The position numbers were made by a program, and so were the translations under genes. A DNA stretch of 47,165 nucleotides from Clostridia bacterium (lineage in GTDB: Bacteria > Bacillota > Clostridia > Oscillospirales > Acutalibacteraceae), in contig JAFYNR010000011.1 in the NCBI GenBank assembly GCA_017548045.1, forward strand, positions 1-47,165. Reading direction: 5' to 3'. The first letter of the stretch is position 1, and every line of letters begins with the position of its first letter. Below, in pieces: positions 14,003 through 22,482 of the stretch. Under the pieces are notes generated by a model that did not search any database, was not told the origin of the DNA, and worked only from the letters and a program-made list of their open reading frames with translations.

Positions 14003-15826
14003 ATGACACGCAAATCAAAGCTTTTTGCAATTATTATGGCTGTTGCGCTGATTGGTTCACTTTTCTGTTCGTTTGGTTTTGCAACAGAAGCAGACACCGT
14101 AACAACAGGCGAAGCTGTGCTCCTTATGGCAGAGGATGCAGCAACAGGAACAATTACCGTTGACGTTGACGGTGAGGCTGTTGAGTATGACCTTGCAGAC
14201 GGTGAATCCGCACAGGCTTATGTTGACTCTTATGCGGACAACCTTACAAACGACCCCGATTTCAAAACAAATATCAACACCGCAATCGCAAAGGTGCGTG
14301 AGAGCATTGGCTCATACGCTTCAATCCTTGCACTTCTTCCTCCCGTAATTGCAATCGTTCTTGCACTTATCACAAAGGAAGTTTATTCATCGCTTATTAT
14401 CGGTATTGTAGTAGGCGGCTTCATTTTTGCAGGCGGAAACTTCGAAACTGCAATCAACCACGTTCTGTTTGACGGCTTTGTTTCAAGCCTTTCAGACAGC
14501 TACAATATGGGTATTATCGTATTCCTTGTTCTTCTCGGAGCACTTGTTTCAATGATGAACAAGGCAGGCGGCTCGGCGGCCTTCGGCAGATGGGCTTCAA
14601 AGCACATCAAATCAAGAGTAGGTGCTCAGCTTGCAACAATCCTTCTCGGCTGCCTTATCTTCGTTGATGACTATTTCAACTGTCTTACAGTCGGTTCGGT
14701 TATGCGTCCCGTATGCGACGAAAAGAAGGTTTCAAGAGCAAAGCTTTCATATCTTATTGATGCTACTGCGGCTCCCGTCTGCATTATTGCTCCCATTTCA
14801 TCCTGGGCAGCAGCCGTTGCAGGCTTTGCAAGAGGTGCAGGTGCAGAAAGCGGTATCAGCCTTTTCGTTCAGGCAATTCCCTTTAACTTCTATGCACTTT
14901 TCACCATTCTTATGATGGTTGTTCTTGCAGTTACAAAGCTTGATTACGGCCCCATGAGACTTCATGAAAAGAACGCACTTGAAAAGGGCGACCTTTTCAC
15001 CACAGGTGACCGTGTTGTGACCGAAGATGTTGAAGCAAACTCAAAGGGTAAGGTTATTGACCTTATTCTTCCCGTTGTTGTTCTTATCATCGCTTGCGTA
15101 TTCGGTATGATTTATTCAGGCGGATTTTTCAGCGGTGAAAACTTTATTGATGCATTCTCGAATTCAGATGCTTCCGTAGGTCTTGTTATCGGTTCTGCAA
15201 TCGCATTTGTATTCACTGTTATTTATCTTCTTCTCAGAAGAGTTATCAGCTTCAAGGATGCAATGGGTTCACTTCCCGAAGGCTTCAAGGCAATGGTTCC
15301 CGCTATCCTTATTCTTACCTGTGCATGGACTCTCAAAGCTATGACAGACAGCCTCGGTGCAAAGATTTATATTTCACAGCTTGTTGAAGGCAGTGCAGGT
15401 GCATTCCAGGCACTTCTTCCTGCAATCATCTTCCTTATTGCCGTAGGTCTTTCATTTGCAACAGGTACGTCATGGGGTACGTTCGGTATTCTTATCCCCA
15501 TCGTGCTCAGTGTATTTGAAGCAACAAATCCCCTTACAATCGTTGCAATTTCAGCTTGTATGGCTGGTGCTGTATGCGGCGACCACTGCTCACCCATTTC
15601 GGACACAACAATTATGGCATCCGCAGGTGCACAGTGTAACCACATAAACCACGTTTCAACCCAGCTTCCCTATGCTCTTACGGTTGCAGGTGTTTCATTT
15701 GTGACATATGTAATCTCGGGTGCTCTTGCAAGCAAGGGACTTGCAATTGTTGCACTGCCCATCGGCGCAGCTCTTATGATTGCAACACTTGTTGTAATTA
15801 AAGCAGTTACAAAGAAAAAGGCATAA
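14003..15826 (+). CDS. NhaC-family antiporter-type transporter under lysine control (probable lysine transporter)
   Basis: This polytopic membrane protein of the NhaC Na+/H+ antiporter family is most likely a lysine transporter, because a lysine riboswitch controls it. A cleavable-looking signal peptide (about residues 1-28, ending A-T-E-A) is followed by an unusual acidic extracytoplasmic segment of about 80 residues, and then about eleven hydrophobic helices. Conserved blocks include F-V-D-D-Y-F-N-C-L-T-V-G, T-G-T-S-W-G-T and C-G-D-H-C-S-P-I-S-D-T-T near the C-terminus. I chose the ATG at 14003 because GGAGGAATTC precedes it; an upstream in-frame start would lie in the attenuator. The length is 607 aa, longer than a plain NhaC because of the N-terminal extension. 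Confidence 0.9.
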   Translation: MTRKSKLFAIIMAVALIGSLFCSFGFATEADTVTTGEAVLLMAEDAATGTITVDVDGEAVEYDLADGESAQAYVDSYADNLTNDPDFKTNINTAIAKVRESIGSYASILALLPPVIAIVLALITKEVYSSLIIGIVVGGFIFAGGNFETAINHVLFDGFVSSLSDSYNMGIIVFLVLLGALVSMMNKAGGSAAFGRWASKHIKSRVGAQLATILLGCLIFVDDYFNCLTVGSVMRPVCDEKKVSRAKLSYLIDATAAPVCIIAPISSWAAAVAGFARGAGAESGISLFVQAIPFNFYALFTILMMVVLAVTKLDYGPMRLHEKNALEKGDLFTTGDRVVTEDVEANSKGKVIDLILPVVVLIIACVFGMIYSGGFFSGENFIDAFSNSDASVGLVIGSAIAFVFTVIYLLLRRVISFKDAMGSLPEGFKAMVPAILILTCAWTLKAMTDSLGAKIYISQLVEGSAGAFQALLPAIIFLIAVGLSFATGTSWGTFGILIPIVLSVFEATNPLTIVAISACMAGAVCGDHCSPISDTTIMASAGAQCNHINHVSTQLPYALTVAGVSFVTYVISGALASKGLAIVALPIGAALMIATLVVIKAVTKKKA

Positions 15827-15835
15827 AATAACGGT

Positions 15836-15866
15836 AAGGGCAGCCTGCGGGCTGCCCTTGTTTTTT
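15836..15866 (+). terminator. Terminator after the lysine transporter gene
   Basis: AAGGGCAGCC (15836-15845) pairs perfectly with GGCTGCCCTT (15850-15859) over TGCG and is followed by GTTTTTT. The next gene starts only 17 bases further on, so some read-through is probably needed for it. Confidence 0.92.
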
Positions 15867-15882
15867 GAAAGAGGTGATTTTT

Positions 15883-16221
15883 ACGGCAAAGCTTGAAAGT
15901 GAATTGAGAGGCGATTTTTACACCGTTCTTGATGAAATCAACAGTGCGATTATTGACCGCAGTGCAACCGCAAGTCTTGAAGAAAAAAGCGATTTTGCAG
16001 GAATCAACGCAAAGTGTGCGGTGCGCGTTTATGAGCGATACAGCTACACGGGTCAGAACAGAGTGAGTATGAACGTAACTTTGTTTGAAACCGACGGCAG
16101 GCTGTTTGTTTCGGCGGTCACGTCCGGCGGAAGTCAGGCGGTGCTTTTCAAGATAAACACCTTCGGAGAAGAAGCATTTCTTGATCTTATCAGAGATACG
16201 GTAGATAAATACAGAGCATAA
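15883..16221 (+). CDS. DUF6054 family protein, probably starting at ACG
   Basis: This small soluble protein of unknown function (112 aa from the preferred start) has the blocks ATASLEEKSDF, C-A-V-R-V-Y-E-R-Y and VSAVTSGGSQAVLFKINTFGEE, which I associate with DUF6054 of Clostridia. No ATG fits. GAGGTGA (15871-15877) is ideally spaced for the ACG at 15883, which would give M-A-K, the N-terminus I recall for homologs. The in-frame TTG at 15865 lies in the T-tract of the preceding terminator, and the GTG at 15874 lies inside the binding site. No promoter of its own is visible, so it probably depends on read-through from the lysine transporter gene. Confidence 0.75.
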   Translation, partial: TAKLESELRGDFYTVLDEINSAIIDRSATASLEEKSDFAGINAKCAVRVYERYSYTGQNRVSMNVTLFETDGRLFVSAVTSGGSQAVLFKINTFGEEAFLDLIRDTVDKYRA

Positions 16222-16226
16222 AAATA

Positions 16227-16253
16227 ACGGTCAGTTCAAAATGAACTGACCGT
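16227..16253. terminator. Bidirectional terminator between DUF6054 and the secreted hydrolase genes
   Basis: ACGGTCAGTTCA (16227-16238) pairs perfectly with TGAACTGACCGT (16242-16253) over AAA. ATTTCTTTAT follows on the plus strand and TATTTTTATG on the minus strand. Confidence 0.9.
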
Positions 16254-16266
16254 ATTTCTTTATAAA

Positions 16267-18132
16267 TTAACCGAAAATCTTATCAATGAGGTTGCGGGCG
16301 GGTGAAAGAATCCAGTCAACAAGACTGCCGCCGCCGATGGTATCAACGAGGAATTTGCTTGTACCTTCAAGGGCTTCGCCAAAGAATTTTTCAATGCCCG
16401 AAGGTTCTTCGGGGTATGTATACTTACCGTATTTTGCGAGAACGGCGTTAAGCTCATCTTCGGCTTCCTTGATTTTTTTCTGATCAACTACCGTTAATTT
16501 GAGAACCTCCTCACCCTTTGCAATAGCGGCTTCAAGCTCGGCAATCTGCTCGGGAGTGAGTTCAAACTCATCCTCTTCGTTTGTAAGAAGGTCCTGTGCG
16601 TCGGGAATTCTCCAACGGCGGATATATTTCGTGTTGCAGGAATAATTGAACTGAGGATAGTTAACGGGATCGTCGTTTACGTTTGAAACCTTGCCTTCGA
16701 TAATAGCCTGAACAAGATTGAGAACAACGTCATTGTTGCCTACCTCGTGGTGCTGTTCAAGGAAAATCCAGGTGTTTTCGGGAAGCGCCGCAGTTGAAAC
16801 GTCAACCATATTGTCGGGTGAAATATGATTATGTGCGGTGTTTGTGCACTTTGTGTTCTTTTCGTAATCAACGTCTGCAAGCGTCTGATCGCCTGCGGCA
16901 CCCGTTGCACCGATTGTTGTTGATGCAAGGTTTATGATACCGTCGGAGTTATAATCCTTTGCAGATGCAACGATTGCAAAGAACGTGTAATCCTGCTCAC
17001 CGAAATCAAGGCTTGAAGCGGCAATCGAGTTGACTCTTACACCGTCCTCAACAGCGGCAAGAATGTTCTTTTCAAGGTTAAGACGTGCATCCTGGAAACG
17101 GTCTGTCTTTTCTCTGAGAACCTTCTTTGCAGGGTCGTTAAGGTATCTTTCTGCAAGAGCATCGTATCTGTATGAGGGGATCATCGCCCAGATCTGGGGG
17201 CAGTTAATCATCATCGAATCAAGAATTGCGCTGATTGCGCCGGTGAGGATTGAGTCAACACCCGAACGGGGAATGATGTGAAGAACAATGTTGATAAGGT
17301 AGCCGAGTGCGGCATCGTCTCCGAGAATGGGAGGGATGAATTCGTGGTAAAAATATTCATCCGCAAGATTCCATTTTCTTTCCATCATATCCGCAACGAT
17401 ATCAGTGCCGTTAAGGCAGGCAACAACGTTAACGATCTGGTCAAGGTCGCCGTGACCGTATTCATTAAGGTATGCGGTGAGAATTGTTCCGCCCAGTGAA
17501 ACGGGAAGGAGTGTAACCTTATCGTGACCTGTCTGTTCCTTGACCATATCGATGTATTCGTCAAGCTCAGCCGCTGACTGAATGGGATCGCCTACGAGGT
17601 TGAAGGTGAACATATAGATGTGATCGCCGCCGATGGCTTCTTCAACTCTCTGAAGAGGAATCATTCTGTAAAGCCAGTCTTTATCTTCTTCTTTCATTTC
17701 TGAAATGGGGTGATTCCATCTCTGAGTCTGAAGATTGTTTACGAAATTGCCGTCGTTATCACATTCCTGAACCCAGAATGCAGCCTTTGCAGCGTTGTAT
17801 GCAGCCTGCTCAAGACCTACGCTGTGCTGAAGCATAATTGTGCCCAGAAGGCTGAGAACAAGTGCGGGAATCTGACCCCAAAGCTTGCTCAGCTCAAGTA
17901 TGAGCAGTGTGCCGCCTACGTGATTGTCGTCTGCGTCAAGGTAAGGCTCGTCGTTTTCGTCGTAGAGATAGGTGGGTGAATGGTTGATGCCGGGAAGAAT
18001 GATTACGGGGGAAACGTCGCAATCGCCGCCACAGTCTGTTTTTGTTGCGGCAGAAGCACCGATGGCGCCCATTGAAATAAGCATTGCCGCACACAGAATG
18101 ACTGAAATCACTCTTTTTAAACCGTTTTTCAT
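16267..18132 (-). CDS. Secreted alpha/beta-hydrolase, lipase/acyltransferase-like
   Basis: This exported protein of 621 aa is probably a serine esterase or acyltransferase. A signal peptide (about residues 1-29, ending A-S-A-A) leads to P-G-I-N-H-S-P near residue 47, a likely oxyanion-hole turn. The nucleophile elbow is P-V-S-L-G-G with Ser212. Asp397 (N-S-D-G-I-I-N-L-A-S) and His461 or His462 (E-Q-H-H-E-V) complete a plausible triad in the order seen in LCAT/PGAP1-like hydrolases. A Glu/Lys-rich helical segment (about 530-575) and an amphipathic tail end the protein. There is no cell-wall anchor motif. It is a single gene with its own promoter and terminator. The substrate is unknown. Confidence 0.75.
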   Translation of the reverse strand: MKNGLKRVISVILCAAMLISMGAIGASAATKTDCGGDCDVSPVIILPGINHSPTYLYDENDEPYLDADDNHVGGTLLILELSKLWGQIPALVLSLLGTIMLQHSVGLEQAAYNAAKAAFWVQECDNDGNFVNNLQTQRWNHPISEMKEEDKDWLYRMIPLQRVEEAIGGDHIYMFTFNLVGDPIQSAAELDEYIDMVKEQTGHDKVTLLPVSLGGTILTAYLNEYGHGDLDQIVNVVACLNGTDIVADMMERKWNLADEYFYHEFIPPILGDDAALGYLINIVLHIIPRSGVDSILTGAISAILDSMMINCPQIWAMIPSYRYDALAERYLNDPAKKVLREKTDRFQDARLNLEKNILAAVEDGVRVNSIAASSLDFGEQDYTFFAIVASAKDYNSDGIINLASTTIGATGAAGDQTLADVDYEKNTKCTNTAHNHISPDNMVDVSTAALPENTWIFLEQHHEVGNNDVVLNLVQAIIEGKVSNVNDDPVNYPQFNYSCNTKYIRRWRIPDAQDLLTNEEDEFELTPEQIAELEAAIAKGEEVLKLTVVDQKKIKEAEDELNAVLAKYGKYTYPEEPSGIEKFFGEALEGTSKFLVDTIGGGSLVDWILSPARNLIDKIFG

Positions 18133-18170
18133 TTTAGTACGCTCCTTTTGGAAGTTAAAATATACATCTT

Positions 18171-18199
18171 ATATTACCACGGATTAAACAGGTTTTCAA
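18171..18199 (-). promoter_or_regulatory. Promoter of the secreted hydrolase gene
   Basis: On the minus strand TTGAAA (18199-18194) and TAATAT (18176-18171) are 17 bases apart, giving a leader of about 32 bases with AAGGAGC before the start. Confidence 0.65.
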
Positions 18200-18232
18200 T
18201 ATTATACAATCAATTTAACACATATATTTTAC

Positions 18233-18262
18233 TTGACCGCACAAGGCGGAAGGTGATATTAT
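18233..18262 (+). promoter_or_regulatory. Promoter of the HAD phosphatase gene
   Basis: TTGACC (18233-18238) and TATTAT (18257-18262) are 18 bases apart, with TG at 18254-18255 giving an extended -10. The leader is very short before the TTG start at 18286. Confidence 0.65.
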
Positions 18263-18285
18263 TATACAGAAAAGGGGGATTGACC

Positions 18286-18894
18286 TTGATTAAAAACATA
18301 ATTTTTGATATGGGCGGAGTGCTCATAGATTATAATCCCGAAAAAACCCTTTACGGTATGTTTGACAAAGAAACGGCAGACATACTTCTGAGCGAAATAT
18401 TCAGAAATCCCATCTGGTCCGATAAGGACAGAGGGATAATCTTCCCCGATGATATAATGAGAATTAAAAAAGACCGTATTCCTGAGAAACATCTTGAAAA
18501 GGTGACGGAGCTTGTGGAGAATTTCTTTCCGTATATGCCGCCTTTTGAAAAAATGTATGACCTTGTAAAGGAGCTTAAAGAAAAGGGCTACGGAATATAT
18601 CTGCTTTCAAACGCATCTTCGGATTTTCACGAGAGAAGGCAGGGTATACCTGCACTTTCCTTTTTTGACGGAGTGATTGTTTCGGCGGATTATAAGCTTC
18701 TCAAACCTGAAAAAGAGATTTATCTCACTCTTTTCAATGAATTTTCTCTTAATCCCGAAGAGTGTTACTTCATCGATGATGTTCAGAAGAACATCGACGG
18801 TGCAAGGGCTGTGGGAATGGACGGTCACTGCTATTTTCACGGTGATGTTGAAATTCTCAGAGCCCATATGAGAGAAAAAGGAATCAATATATAA
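18286..18894 (+). CDS. HAD-superfamily phosphatase (subfamily IA/YihX-like)
   Basis: This is a cytoplasmic HAD hydrolase of 202 aa. Motif I is F-D-M-G-G-V-L, with the nucleophile Asp but Gly in place of the usual second Asp, as in YihX-type sugar-phosphate phosphatases. Motif II is L-L-S-N-A-S, motif III is L-K-P-E-K-E-I-Y and motif IV is F-I-D-D-V. A helical cap (about residues 15-95) follows motif I. I chose TTG at 18286, seven bases after GGGGG and right at the start of the domain; a longer frame would run through the promoter. mfd follows with its own promoter. The substrate is not predictable. Confidence 0.85.
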   Translation: MIKNIIFDMGGVLIDYNPEKTLYGMFDKETADILLSEIFRNPIWSDKDRGIIFPDDIMRIKKDRIPEKHLEKVTELVENFFPYMPPFEKMYDLVKELKEKGYGIYLLSNASSDFHERRQGIPALSFFDGVIVSADYKLLKPEKEIYLTLFNEFSLNPEECYFIDDVQKNIDGARAVGMDGHCYFHGDVEILRAHMREKGINI

Positions 18895-18909
18895 AACGAC
18901 ACAATTTTC

Positions 18910-18939
18910 TTGACGGTACCGTATATAAAATGCTATCAT
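18910..18939 (+). promoter_or_regulatory. Extended -10 promoter of mfd
   Basis: TTGACG (18910-18915) and TATCAT (18934-18939) are 18 bases apart and TGC directly precedes the -10. The start would be near 18946, about 24 bases before mfd. Confidence 0.8.
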
Positions 18940-18969
18940 CTACTCACTACACAAGCAAAGGCAATCAAT

Positions 18970-21900
18970 ATGAATTTTTACAGTGAAACCGCAAAAAGAA
19001 TACCCGAATTTATTTCCCTTGCGAATACAATCCGCAAAGCCCGTCTGCCTGCCGGCGTGACGGGTCTTTCCCACATACACAAGGCACACGTTATTGCGTC
19101 GATGTGCCGGTGCCTTGAAAGGAAAGCGCTTGTAATTGTACCTGACGAGGCTCAGGCAACAAGGCTCAGACAGGATATGGAAGGCTTCGGGGCAAAAGCT
19201 CTGCATTTTCCTGCAAGGGATTTTTCCTTCCGCACGCTGGAAACCGTTTCAAGAGAATATGAACATGCCCGCCTGAAAGTGCTTGATAATATGCTTTCGG
19301 GCGATTACGACGTTGTTATTGTTTCGGCGGAAGCGGCTTCACAGCTTACCGTACCCCCTTCAATGCTTATGAACAGCAGTCTTTCCGTTGAATCAGGTGA
19401 AGATTATGATGTTGATGAGCTGATTTTCAATCTTGTGCGCTGCGGATATACAAGGAGCGAGCAGGTTGACGGACCGGGTCAGTTTGCCCTTCGCGGCGGA
19501 ATTCTGGATTTCTTTCCTCCCGATTCAAAATTGCCCTGCCGTGTGGAATTCTGGGGTGACAGTGTTGACAGCATTTCGCTTTTTGACCCCGAAACCCAGC
19601 GACGCGAAAATACGGTGAACGAAATCCGCATTACTCCCGCAAGAGAAATCCTCTGTACGGATGAGCTTCTCTGCGCCCTTATTGAAAAGCATATGGCGGA
19701 GAAGAAGATAAAAGGCGAAGCGCTGAAAAAACTTAATGAAGACGTTGAAGCCCTTCGCGGCGGAATACGTCTTTCATCCCTCGATAAATATATGCCCCTG
19801 ATTTATCCGCAGAGTGCAGGAATTTTTGATTATGCAGAGGGATGTATGCTCTTTGTGTGCGAAAGCTTTGCGGTCAAAGATAAATTTTCCGCATCCTGCC
19901 AGCTTATGAACGAAACCGTCAAGGGCCTTTTTCAGGACGGAGTTCTGTGCAAGGGTCTTGATAAATACATAATCCAGCCCTACGAGCTTTTTGCAAAATA
20001 CGAAAAGATGGGTGCGGTTTATCTTGACAATCTTCCGCGAGGAAGCTTTGATACCCCTGTCAAGGAGTTTATCACCTTCACGGCGAAGCAGATTGCACCC
20101 TGGAACGGAACGTTTTCAACCGTCGTTGACGATATAAGTGCTGTCAGAGGTAAGCTGGGTCACGCCTGCGTTATTCTGGCGGGTACGGATAAAGCGGCAA
20201 AAAATCTTGCCGAAGACCTGGAAAACGAGGGTATACCTGCCCTTTATTGCCCCGTGCCGCCTGCGGATATTCCGCAGAAAACGGTCTGCGTTCTTCCCGG
20301 CGGTGTGTCCTACGGAATGGAGTATCCGTCGGCAAAATTCACGCTTATTACTTACCGCAACCGTGTTGTTACGAAAAACAGAGTTGCTTCAACAAAAAAA
20401 GGCAAAAATGCTTTTAATAATCTTGATGAGCTTCACAGAGGCGAATACGTTGTCCACGCCGCCCACGGTATCGGTATTTTTGAAGGCATACAGACCCTTG
20501 AAGCTTCGGGCACCACAAAGGATTACATAAAAATCAGATACGATAAGGGCGATAATCTTTATGTACCCGTTACTCAGCTTGACCAGGTTTCAAAATATAT
20601 CGGCCCAAAAAATGACGATAAACCCTTGAAGCTCAGCAAGCTTGGCGGAAAGGATTGGCAGAAGACCCGTTCAAAGGTCAAGAGCGCCGTCAAGGATATG
20701 GCGAAGGAGCTTATTGAGCTTTATTCGAAAAGAATCAAAGTCAAGGGTCACGCTTTTTCGTACGATATTGATATGCAGAGCGATTTTGAAAGACGGTTTG
20801 AATTTGTTGAAACCGATGATCAGCTCCGATGCATCCGCGAAATCAAAAAGGATATGGAAAAACCTTATCCTATGGACAGACTTCTCTGCGGTGACGTAGG
20901 CTTCGGCAAAACCGAGGTTGCGCTCAGAGCGGTATTCAAATGCATTGCAGACGGCAAGCAGTGTGCAATTATGGTGCCTACAACAATACTTGCGTTACAG
21001 CATTATCAGACCATACTCCGCCGATTTGAGGGCTTCCCTATTGAAGCGGGTATGCTTTCGCGCTTCTGCACGAGAAAAGAAATCGAAAAAACTCTGAACG
21101 GTCTCCGCCGCGGCTCCGTTGACGTTGTTGTGGGTACGCACAGAGTTATTTCGAAGGACGTACAGTTCAGGGATTTAGGTCTTATAATTATCGACGAAGA
21201 ACAGCGCTTCGGTGTTGCACAGAAGGAAAAACTGAAATCTCTGTTCCCTGCGGTGGATGTGCTTACCCTTACCGCAACCCCTATTCCCAGAACGCTGAAT
21301 ATGGCAATGACGGGTATCAGAGATATGTCTGTGCTCGAAGAAGCACCTCAGGACAGACTCCCCGTTCAGACCTACGTTATTGAGCACAATATGCCGGTGC
21401 TTGTGCAGGCTATGGAGCAGGAGCTTCGCAGAGGCGGTCAGGTTTATTATCTCTACAACAGGGTTGAGGATATTGAGAAGAAAGCGGCTGAAATCAAAAG
21501 TTTTCTGCCCGATGCCAATGTGGGTATAGGTCACGGAAAAATGAGCGAGGATGAGCTGAGCGAAGTATGGCGCAGGCTTCTTGAGGGCGAAATAGACATT
21601 CTTGTGTGCACCACCATTATTGAAACGGGTGTTGACGTACCCAATGCGAACACCCTTATCATTGAAAATGCAGACAGAATGGGTCTTGCACAGCTTCATC
21701 AGATAAGAGGCAGGGTAGGCCGTTCGTCACGAAGGGCAAGTGCATATTTTACCTTTACGAGAGGCAAACAGCTTTCTGAAATTGCCACACGCAGGCTTGA
21801 CTCCATAAGGGAGTTCACCGAATTCGGTTCGGGCTTCCATATTGCAATGCGTGATCTTGAACTCAGAGGCGCAGGTAACGTGCTGGGTTCATCACAGCAC

Positions 21901-22425
21901 GGGCATATGGAATCGGTAGGCTACGAAATGTATGTAAAGCTTCTCGAGCAGGCAATATGCGAAGAAAAGGGCGAAGCGCCCTCTGAACCCGAAAAGGATT
22001 GCGTCGTTGACCTGCCCATCGATGCTCACATTCCCGACGGATACATTGAAAGCGTTCCTCAGAGACTTCAGATTTACCGCAGAATTGCGGATATCAAAAC
22101 AAACGAGGATGCTTCGGATGTTATTGACGAGCTTTGCGACCGCTTCGGAGACCCGCCCGAAAGTGTTGAAGGGCTTATTAAAATTGCTTTGCTCAGAGGC
22201 AAGGCGGCAAGGCACGATATCTATGAAATCACCAATCAGGCAGACAGGCTCATTTTCAAAATCAGCAAGCTTGATATGGAAAAAATCTCAAAGGCTTCGG
22301 CACATTTCAAGGGAAGATTTGTTGTCAGTGCAGGGGGAGGCAAGCCTCACATTGCAGTGAAAATGCTTAAAGGTGAAAACAGACTCAACCTTATTGACCG
22401 TGTGCTGGACTATATGGATGAATAA
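18970..22425 (+). CDS. mfd: Transcription-repair coupling factor
   Basis: Mfd removes RNA polymerase stalled at DNA damage and recruits UvrA, linking transcription to excision repair; uvrC lies elsewhere in this window. The N-terminal UvrB-like part (G-Q-F-A-L-R-G-G-I-L-D near residue 172) is followed by the RNA polymerase-interacting domain (G-E-Y-V-V-H-A-A-H-G-I-G-I-F near residue 495). The RecG-like motor has Walker A G-D-V-G-F-G-K-T near 640 and the D-E-E-Q box near 741, then R-G-R-V-G-R, and the C-terminal TRCF domain ends the protein. It is 1151 aa, which is full length. The ATG at 18970 follows AAAGG; an upstream in-frame start would overlap the promoter. Confidence 0.97.
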   Translation: MNFYSETAKRIPEFISLANTIRKARLPAGVTGLSHIHKAHVIASMCRCLERKALVIVPDEAQATRLRQDMEGFGAKALHFPARDFSFRTLETVSREYEHARLKVLDNMLSGDYDVVIVSAEAASQLTVPPSMLMNSSLSVESGEDYDVDELIFNLVRCGYTRSEQVDGPGQFALRGGILDFFPPDSKLPCRVEFWGDSVDSISLFDPETQRRENTVNEIRITPAREILCTDELLCALIEKHMAEKKIKGEALKKLNEDVEALRGGIRLSSLDKYMPLIYPQSAGIFDYAEGCMLFVCESFAVKDKFSASCQLMNETVKGLFQDGVLCKGLDKYIIQPYELFAKYEKMGAVYLDNLPRGSFDTPVKEFITFTAKQIAPWNGTFSTVVDDISAVRGKLGHACVILAGTDKAAKNLAEDLENEGIPALYCPVPPADIPQKTVCVLPGGVSYGMEYPSAKFTLITYRNRVVTKNRVASTKKGKNAFNNLDELHRGEYVVHAAHGIGIFEGIQTLEASGTTKDYIKIRYDKGDNLYVPVTQLDQVSKYIGPKNDDKPLKLSKLGGKDWQKTRSKVKSAVKDMAKELIELYSKRIKVKGHAFSYDIDMQSDFERRFEFVETDDQLRCIREIKKDMEKPYPMDRLLCGDVGFGKTEVALRAVFKCIADGKQCAIMVPTTILALQHYQTILRRFEGFPIEAGMLSRFCTRKEIEKTLNGLRRGSVDVVVGTHRVISKDVQFRDLGLIIIDEEQRFGVAQKEKLKSLFPAVDVLTLTATPIPRTLNMAMTGIRDMSVLEEAPQDRLPVQTYVIEHNMPVLVQAMEQELRRGGQVYYLYNRVEDIEKKAAEIKSFLPDANVGIGHGKMSEDELSEVWRRLLEGEIDILVCTTIIETGVDVPNANTLIIENADRMGLAQLHQIRGRVGRSSRRASAYFTFTRGKQLSEIATRRLDSIREFTEFGSGFHIAMRDLELRGAGNVLGSSQHGHMESVGYEMYVKLLEQAICEEKGEAPSEPEKDCVVDLPIDAHIPDGYIESVPQRLQIYRRIADIKTNEDASDVIDELCDRFGDPPESVEGLIKIALLRGKAARHDIYEITNQADRLIFKISKLDMEKISKASAHFKGRFVVSAGGGKPHIAVKMLKGENRLNLIDRVLDYMDE

Positions 22426-22461
22426 CGAAAAAGGGTTTCGTTGGTTTTATAGTATAACCAA
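22424..22461 (+). other. Weak hairpin and TTGGTT/AACCAA palindrome after mfd
   Basis: AACGAAA (22424-22430) pairs with TTTCGTT (22436-22442) and is followed by GGTTTTAT, a weak terminator at best. It abuts TTGGTT (22441-22446) and AACCAA (22456-22461), an inverted repeat flanking a TATAGTAT centre that could be the -10 of the next gene. No clear -35 is visible. Confidence 0.35.
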
Positions 22462-22482
22462 ACAGTTTTATGAGGGGATTTT

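Noticed and set aside
21175-21699. 174-codon minus-strand frame within mfd
   Set aside because: Antisense to the conserved motor domain of mfd, with no ribosome binding site.
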